Of a stretch of DNA of 64,000 nt, positions 59,120 to 64,000 are shown piece after piece. A program made the position numbers and the translations under genes. The stretch is from Phytoactinopolyspora halophila. GTDB taxonomy: Bacteria; Actinomycetota; Actinomycetes; Jiangellales; Jiangellaceae. The DNA is taken from NCBI RefSeq assembly GCF_003287285.1, contig NZ_QMIG01000007.1, positions 1-64,000 on the forward strand, in the 5' to 3' direction. Every line of letters begins with the position of its first letter. Position 1 is the first letter of the stretch. The notes below the pieces were generated by a model. That model was not told the origin of the DNA. It did no database searches and saw only the letters and a list, made by a program, of their open reading frames with translations.

Positions 59120-60511
59120 TCAGCGGGTGGAGGGGTGCTGGTGCTGGCGGGCGGACGCGTAGTTCTCCCGGATCCCGGCAGCGGAACCCTTCGGCTCCAG
59201 AATCGCGTCGATCTCCACGTCCCAGGCAGGCGGCTCGGCACCGCCGACGAGTGCCCACGCGGCTTGGCGCGCCGCCCCCAGGGCAACGTACTCGCCGGGC
59301 GTCGGTACGGCCACGGGCACGCCGAACACATCCGGCGCCACCTCGCGAACCGCGGCCGACTGCGCTCCACCGCCGATGAGCAGCACCCGCTCCACCGGCA
59401 CGTCGTGCGCCCGCAACGCGTCCACGCCGTCCGCAAGCCCACACAACATGCCCTCGACGGTGGCCCGCGCCACGTTGGCCGGCGTCATGGCCTCGCGGGT
59501 CAACCCGGTGAGCGTGCCGGTGGCATCGGGAAGATCCGGGGTACGCTCGCCATCCAGGTACGGCAGCAAGACCAGCCCGCCCGCGCCGGGAGCGGCCTGC
59601 AGCGCCAGCCGGTCCAGCTCGGGCAGGTCGACTCCCAGCATGGTGGCCGTGGCCGACATGACCCGGGCCGCGTTCAGCGTGCACACGAGCGGGAGGTGAC
59701 GGCCGGTGGCGTCGGCAAATCCGGCCACGATCCCGGAACCGTCGGCCACCTGCACGTCGGACGTGGCGAACACGGTCCCGCTGGTGCCGATCGACACCGC
59801 GACATCGCCGGGAGCCATGCCGAGGCCCAGCGCGGCACCCATGTTGTCTCCCGTGCCGGGCGCCACGGCGGCGCCGGAAGCCGTCGTCCCGACCCGTTCC
59901 GACGGGCCCGCGACACGCGGCACGCCGATCCGCCGGCCGAACGCCAGCTCCAGCAGGTCAGGGCGGTACTCGCCGGTGGCCGCCGACCAGTAGCCCGTGC
60001 CCGACGCGTCGCCCCGGTCCGTCACCGCTTCGTCGGGCTTCCCCATGAGCTGCCAGGTGAGCCAGTCGTGGGGAAGCATCACCTGCGTGACCCGGGATGC
60101 CGCCTCCGGTTCCTCCCGGGCGAGCCAGCGAAGCTTGGTCACGGTGAAGCTGGCCACCGGCACGATTCCCACGGTGTCGGCCCACTCCTGCGGGCCGCCC
60201 AGCTCGGAGGTCAGCTCGCGCGCCGCGCCAGCGGAGCGGGTATCGTTCCACAGCAGCGCGGGACGAACGATCTCGCCATCGGAGTCGAGGGTCACCATGC
60301 CGTGCTGCTGGCCACCGACGGCCACGGCGTCGGCGCGGTCCAGGAGACCGTCGCCCGCCTTTTCGAGCGCTTCCCACCAGGCACGCGGGTCAACCTCGGT
60401 GCCGTCGGGATGATCCGCGCGAGCGGTCTCGACGATCGCGCCGGTGTCGGCGTCGACGAGCACCACCTTGCAGGACTGGGTGGACGAGTCGATCCCTGCG
60501 ACCAACGCCAT
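59120..60511 (-). CDS. Xylulokinase
   Basis: XylB phosphorylates D-xylulose for entry into the pentose phosphate pathway. The 463-residue FGGY-family protein has [19 protein letters not shown] at the N-terminus, [24 protein letters not shown], and the C-terminal [23 protein letters not shown] 60511 is chosen because GGAGG lies seven bases before it; two alternative starts lie just upstream. It follows xylA on the minus strand, with copy 3 of the palindromic element between them. Confidence 0.94.
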   Translation of the reverse strand: MALVAGIDSSTQSCKVVLVDADTGAIVETARADHPDGTEVDPRAWWEALEKAGDGLLDRADAVAVGGQQHGMVTLDSDGEIVRPALLWNDTRSAGAARELTSELGGPQEWADTVGIVPVASFTVTKLRWLAREEPEAASRVTQVMLPHDWLTWQLMGKPDEAVTDRGDASGTGYWSAATGEYRPDLLELAFGRRIGVPRVAGPSERVGTTASGAAVAPGTGDNMGAALGLGMAPGDVAVSIGTSGTVFATSDVQVADGSGIVAGFADATGRHLPLVCTLNAARVMSATATMLGVDLPELDRLALQAAPGAGGLVLLPYLDGERTPDLPDATGTLTGLTREAMTPANVARATVEGMLCGLADGVDALRAHDVPVERVLLIGGGAQSAAVREVAPDVFGVPVAVPTPGEYVALGAARQAAWALVGGAEPPAWDVEIDAILEPKGSAAGIRENYASARQHQHPSTR

Positions 60512-60538
60512 GCCCATACCTCCTCTTCTCACCTCTGA

Positions 60539-60587
60539 TGATCATGAACACTTGCCGACCACATGGGCTGACAAGTGTTCATGATCA
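60539..60587. repeat. 49-bp palindromic element, copy 3
   Basis: The outer arms TGATCATGAACACTTG (60539-60554) and its exact complement (60572-60587) enclose CCGACCACATGGGCTGA, which matches the copy 1 core at 12 of 17 positions. Its terminal TGA on the minus strand (60587-60585) is the xylA stop codon. It ends 28 bases before the xylB start codon, so it could dampen read-through from xylA to xylB. Confidence 0.9.
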
Positions 60588-61778
60588 TGGAAGACGGGCG
60601 CCGAGCGCGTGCTCGACAGCAAGCTGGTTGAGAGCGACCACGCCATAGCCTCGCTCGCCCACGGCGTCGGCATCATAGTCCTCGTAGGCGGAGCGATCGG
60701 CCACGAGGTCCTGAAGGCTCTCCCCGGGAGCCAGCGTGGGTTCGGCCAGCTCCGGCACCCGCGTCGTCGCCAGCGCCTCCTGGACCTCCGGATCCGCACG
60801 GAACGCCGCCGCGCGCTCCTTCAGCAGCAGGTACGTGCTCATGTTCGCCGCCGCCGAGGCCCACACACCGTCGATGTCCTCCGTGCGCAGCGGCTTGTAA
60901 TCGAAGTGCCGCGGGCCGTCGTAGGCCGGTCCACCGTTGAGCGGCCCGTGCTCGAGCAGATCGACCAGGAAGAAGGCGTTCAGCAGGTCACCGTGCCCGA
61001 AGACCAGGTCCTGGTCGAACTTCACGCTGCGCTGCCCGTTCAAGTCGATGTGGAACAGCTTGCCGTGCCACATGGCCTGCGCGATGCCATGCACGAAGTT
61101 CAACCCGGCCATCTGCTCGTGCCCGACCTCGGGGTTGAGACCCACCATGTGCGAGTACTGCAACGACGAGATGAAGCCCAGCGCGTGCCCGATGGTCGGT
61201 AGCAACAGGTCACCGCGCGGCTCGTTCGGCTTCGGCTCCAGCGCGAACCGCAGGCCGTATCCCTGCTCCGTCACGTACTGGGCCAGCGTGTCCACCGCTT
61301 CGCGGTAGCGCTCCAGGGCGGCGACGACGTCCTTGGCGGCATCGGACTCCGCGCCTTCACGGCCACCCCACATCACGTACGTCGACGCTCCGAGCTCGGC
61401 CGCGAGATCGATGTTTCGCATCACCTTGCGCAACGCGAACCGGCGGACCGACCGGTCGTTGCTGGTGAAGCCACCGTCCTTGAAGACCGGGTGGTTGAAG
61501 AGGTTGGTCGTGGCGGTCGGCACCACCATTCCGGTTGCTTCGAGAGCCTTCTTGAACCGGAAGATGAGCCGGTCACGTTCCGTGTCGGGCGAGCCGAACG
61601 GGATGAGATCGTCGTCATGGAACGTCACGCCGTAGGCCCCGAGGTCGGCCAGCCGTTGCACGGTTTCCACCGGGTCGAGCGGCGGGCGCGTGCCAACGCC
61701 GAAGGTGTCCTGTGCGGGCCAGCCGACGGTCCAGAGTCCGAAGGCGAAACGATCTTCGGGCGTGGGTTTACGGGTCAT
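60585..61778 (-). CDS. Xylose isomerase
   Basis: XylA converts D-xylose to D-xylulose. The 397-residue protein is the class I (actinobacterial) type: [37 protein letters not shown] (catalytic His near residue 54-70), [22 protein letters not shown] and FHIDLNGQR. The start at 61778 overlaps the ROK stop (ATGA), with AGGAG upstream; the frame continues a further 91 codons but there it only shadows the ROK gene. The stop codon comes from the palindromic element. Confidence 0.97.
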   Translation of the reverse strand: MTRKPTPEDRFAFGLWTVGWPAQDTFGVGTRPPLDPVETVQRLADLGAYGVTFHDDDLIPFGSPDTERDRLIFRFKKALEATGMVVPTATTNLFNHPVFKDGGFTSNDRSVRRFALRKVMRNIDLAAELGASTYVMWGGREGAESDAAKDVVAALERYREAVDTLAQYVTEQGYGLRFALEPKPNEPRGDLLLPTIGHALGFISSLQYSHMVGLNPEVGHEQMAGLNFVHGIAQAMWHGKLFHIDLNGQRSVKFDQDLVFGHGDLLNAFFLVDLLEHGPLNGGPAYDGPRHFDYKPLRTEDIDGVWASAAANMSTYLLLKERAAAFRADPEVQEALATTRVPELAEPTLAPGESLQDLVADRSAYEDYDADAVGERGYGVVALNQLAVEHALGARLP

Positions 61779-63037
61779 TGCGATCTCCTGTTCATCAGCG
61801 CGTCCATGACGCGATCGGGTTGTTCCAGCAACGGCGTGAAGGCGAGCTCCGCGGCACCAACCAGCGGTGCCGCGGTCGCCAGCGCCGCCGGGACGAGCTC
61901 GGTTCCCGACGACGGCGTCAGCGCCCGGTCCTTGAGGATCTCGACGAGTGTCGGCTCCAGCACGTCGAAGGCGCGCCCGTACATGCCGCCGAGGACCACG
62001 CGTTCCGGGTCGAAAACGTTGATCAGCCCGGCGAGGCCAATCCCGAGCCACCGGGCGACCTCGCCAACGGCGTATCCCGCCTGGGGGTCGCCGCCGCGCG
62101 CGGCCGTGACGATCTCGTCGACGGCTCCCGCACCCGAGCGCCGGCCGGGCGCATCGGGCGCGTCGGGCCTGTTGGCGTCGCCGGCGAGCCGGAGCAGGGC
62201 GCGTTCGCCCGCCTCCGTTTCCCAGCAGCCACGGCCACCGCAGCCACAGCGCAGTCCATCCGGGTTGACCGGCATGTGCCCGATCTCCCCGGCATAACCC
62301 CGGGCGCCGGTCAACCAGCGCCCGTCGGCGATGATCCCGCCACCGATGCCGACCTCACCGGAGAGGTACACGACGTCGGCGGCGCCCTGGGCCGCACCGC
62401 GCGTGTGCTCGGCGAGCACACCGAGGTCGGCCTCGTTGGCCACCGAGACGGGAACGTCGTATCCGAGCACCTCCTGGACCACCCGGGAGGCAACGAGCTC
62501 ACCGAGCGGTACGGCGGTCCAGCCGAGATTGGGTGCGACGTGCACGAAGCCATCGGCGCGCCGGACGATACCGACGACGGCGACCCCGGCGCCCACGACG
62601 GGCCGATCGGGCTGGCATAGCTCGGTGGCCAGGGCGTGGATGGTTCCGAGCATGTCGTCGACGTCCGTGCCTGCTGCGCCGTCGGTCCCCCGATCGACCC
62701 GGCGTATGTCCAGCACGTGACCACCCAGGCCGACGACCGCTACGGCAATGGAGTCCACGGCGATCTCCACGGCAAGGGTGACCACCTGATCGGAGCGGAT
62801 GCCGACCATGGTGGACGGGCGGCCCCGCGTCCCGCGCAGGTCCAGGTCTCCCTCCACGACCAAGTCCAGCGAATCGAGCTGTTCGACCAGCGCCTTGATG
62901 GTGCTGCGATTCAGCTCGGTGCGAGCGGCGAGCTCCGAGCGTGAAAGGGCGCCCTGCAGGTGCAGCTGGCGCAGCACGACGCTGAGGTTGTGCCTCCGCA
63001 CGGCTTCGTGTGTGGAGCCGTGCTCGATCCGGACCAC
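61775..63037 (-). CDS. ROK-family transcriptional regulator, probable XylR
   Basis: The 420 residues begin with a winged helix ([30 protein letters not shown], about 18-60) and continue with a ROK sugar-kinase-like domain. That domain includes [22 protein letters not shown] and the zinc motif [14 protein letters not shown] near residue 258. It probably represses the xylose genes and is released by xylose. Unusually it lies upstream of xylA on the same strand with overlapping codons, so it autoregulates the whole set. The start is GTG. Confidence 0.92.
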   Translation of the reverse strand: MVRIEHGSTHEAVRRHNLSVVLRQLHLQGALSRSELAARTELNRSTIKALVEQLDSLDLVVEGDLDLRGTRGRPSTMVGIRSDQVVTLAVEIAVDSIAVAVVGLGGHVLDIRRVDRGTDGAAGTDVDDMLGTIHALATELCQPDRPVVGAGVAVVGIVRRADGFVHVAPNLGWTAVPLGELVASRVVQEVLGYDVPVSVANEADLGVLAEHTRGAAQGAADVVYLSGEVGIGGGIIADGRWLTGARGYAGEIGHMPVNPDGLRCGCGGRGCWETEAGERALLRLAGDANRPDAPDAPGRRSGAGAVDEIVTAARGGDPQAGYAVGEVARWLGIGLAGLINVFDPERVVLGGMYGRAFDVLEPTLVEILKDRALTPSSGTELVPAALATAAPLVGAAELAFTPLLEQPDRVMDALMNRRSQ

Positions 63038-63199
63038 GATCGGGCCACCTCTCCCGGGTAACGCATGCGGCCATGACCGTACCGACGACCAAGACCGTGC
63101 ACGTCAACAGGCGTACTCCTCGAATTTGATTACGCTAACAACAAAATCACGAGATGCCTCGTCGTGTCCAGATCCGCCGGGACATGACATGGTGGAAAT
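63038..63199. promoter_or_regulatory. Divergent promoter region of the ROK-xylAB operon
   Basis: An AT-rich stretch at about 63120-63150 contains TTTGATTACGCTAACAACAAAATC. Read on the minus strand it holds TTGTTAGCGTAATCAA, a loose dyad of the kind bound by ROK regulators. I could not fix -35 and -10 boxes with confidence. Confidence 0.4.
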
Positions 63200-63409
63200 G
63201 TGACCGATGCGGATCCATCCACCAGCGAGCGGGCGGTCTGCTCTGCAAAGGGCTGCCGCGAGACGGCCTCGTACGCCGTCGTCTGGAACAATCCCAAGAT
63301 CCACACGCCGGATCGGGAGAAGATCTGGACGGCGTGTGAGGAGCACCGGGAAACTCTCTCCGGGTTTCTCAACGTGCGCGGTTTTCTGCTCCGGGTCGAT
63401 CCCCTGTGA
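63200..63409 (+). CDS. Small conserved actinobacterial protein (69 residues)
   Basis: The start is GTG 63200. The protein has two pairs of zinc-ligand-like residues, CSAKGC and CEEHR, around ASYAVVWNNPKIHTPDREKI, and ends GFLLRVDPL. The motif arrangement is common in small unnamed actinobacterial proteins that probably bind zinc. The function is unknown. It is divergent from the ROK gene and is followed by the DUF2203 gene. Confidence 0.75.
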   Translation: MTDADPSTSERAVCSAKGCRETASYAVVWNNPKIHTPDREKIWTACEEHRETLSGFLNVRGFLLRVDPL

Positions 63410-63460
63410 TGCCGGACGGGCCGGCGACCGCCACCGACGACGAGGTCTTGTAGCAGGCTG

Positions 63461-63829
63461 ATGACTATGGCGACATTCGAGGTATCGGACGCGAAGGCCG
63501 AGCTCGCCCAGCTGCGGCCGGTGATCGACGAGCTCATCCAGCTACGCGCGGATGCCGCCGAACTCGCGGCCTCCCTCGAATCTGAGGGAGGGACGACACA
63601 GCTGGGCGGACTGCCCGAATTCAAGGCGACCCAGGCGCGCCTGGACGAGCTCGTCACCTCGGTGCAGGAATCCGGCGCGGAACTCAAGGGTCTCGCACCG
63701 CTGCTCCTGGACTTTCCCGCCGAGTTCGACGGCGTACCCGTCCACCTGTGCTGGCTGGAAGGTGATCCGGACATCGCCTGGTATCACCGGCGAGACCTCG
63801 GCTTCGCCGGCCGCCGGCCCCTGCCGTAG
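63461..63829 (+). CDS. DUF2203 family protein
   Basis: The 122-residue protein has the family pattern: an N-terminal helix (FEVSDAKAELAQLRPVIDEL), a helical middle, then GAELKGLAPLLLDFPAEFDGVPVHLCWLEGD and IAWYHRRDLGFAGRRPL. A second ATG two codons on is an equally good start. The function is unknown. The preceding gene is 51 bases upstream and may be in the same transcript. Confidence 0.85.
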   Translation: MTMATFEVSDAKAELAQLRPVIDELIQLRADAAELAASLESEGGTTQLGGLPEFKATQARLDELVTSVQESGAELKGLAPLLLDFPAEFDGVPVHLCWLEGDPDIAWYHRRDLGFAGRRPLP

Positions 63830-63886
63830 TCCGACGATTCCCGACGAGCGCCGGCGATCACCCGGCTGGGCACCACATCCCAGCAG

Positions 63887-63973
63887 GGCGCGACATTCAC
63901 GACGCGCGACGTTCACGACGCGCGAAGGGAAGAACCGACATCATCGAGACCATGGGCTCGACAATGTCGGTTC
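63887..63973. repeat. 16-bp direct repeats and an inverted repeat at the right edge
   Basis: GCGCGACATTCACGAC and GCGCGACGTTCACGAC follow each other near 63887-63918, with a truncated third copy. Then 63932-63948 and 63957-63973 are inverted complements (15 of 17) around eight bases, both containing the GAACCGACAT end. The inverted repeat may terminate the DUF2203 transcript. No gene is seen between 63830 and 64000. Confidence 0.6.
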
Positions 63974-64000
63974 CTATGCCAGCAACACGATGCGAGCCCG

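Noticed and set aside
61779-62051. Longer N-terminus for xylose isomerase
   Set aside because: The extra 91 codons lie wholly inside the ROK gene in another frame, and the start at 61778 has its own ribosome binding site and matches the family N-terminus.

Overview
The window is about 70% GC, with dense actinobacterial gene strings, GTG starts, ATGA/GTGA overlaps, an F420-type luciferase-like oxidoreductase, an Obg-L27-L21 string and an actinobacterial-type LexA box. It is chromosomal DNA of a high-GC actinomycete. The mix of Sec-formate dehydrogenase, fucose and xylose genes and LAL regulators would suit a soil lineage near Nocardioidaceae or Jiangellaceae, but I cannot place it further from the sequence alone.

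Layout. 0-3.3 kb: tRNA-Ala, then an MMPL exporter behind a 40-bp perfect palindrome, with a TetR regulator downstream. 3.3-6.5 kb (minus): phosphatase, rsfS, nadD, a 48-residue membrane protein and proA. 6.9-13.2 kb: accessory genes, including an SRPBCC-VOC fusion, a LexA-controlled DUF222/HNH protein, an LLM oxidoreductase and a repeat-bearing membrane protein. 13.2-16.5 kb (minus): proB, obgE, rpmA, rplU. 16.8-25.0 kb: an L-fucose-type oxidative sugar cluster (fuconate dehydratase, mutarotase, aldose dehydrogenase, lactonase, FadR-type GntR, RbsABC-like transporter) that appears inserted into a normally conserved gene string. 25.2-29.1 kb: DUF2344 protein, amidase and DAHP synthase. The DAHP synthase has an aromatic-codon leader peptide and an attenuator.

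29.2-38.8 kb is a complete selenocysteine island: selD facing tRNA-Sec, selA and selB, converging on fdhC, fdhB and fdhA. fdhA is read through an in-frame UGA followed by a bacterial SECIS hairpin, so the two ORF pieces are one selenoprotein. The locus makes the machinery and its likely client together.

38.9-49.3 kb: a GntR regulator fused to a sugar-binding-protein fold, a quinone-oxidoreductase-like enzyme, two small lower-GC unknown genes, and a five-gene oligopeptide-type ABC importer with a GH3 glycosidase. 49.3-59.0 kb: a small unknown gene, two metallo-hydrolases, a giant LuxR regulator, an ABC-2 exporter with a NarL-type two-component system, and a NUDIX hydrolase. 59.1-63.0 kb (minus): ROK regulator, xylA, xylB. 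The right edge has two small conserved actinobacterial proteins.

The least explained structure is a 49-bp palindromic element in three copies (40387, 59032, 60539). It has identical 14-base outer arms and a conserved core. Each copy lies exactly at gene 3' ends, where its own bases form stop codons and, for two unrelated proteins, an identical DHEH tail. Other notable structures are the aromatic attenuator, a 21-bp hairpin covering a Shine-Dalgarno sequence at 41.4 kb, and the GntR/solute-binding fusion.
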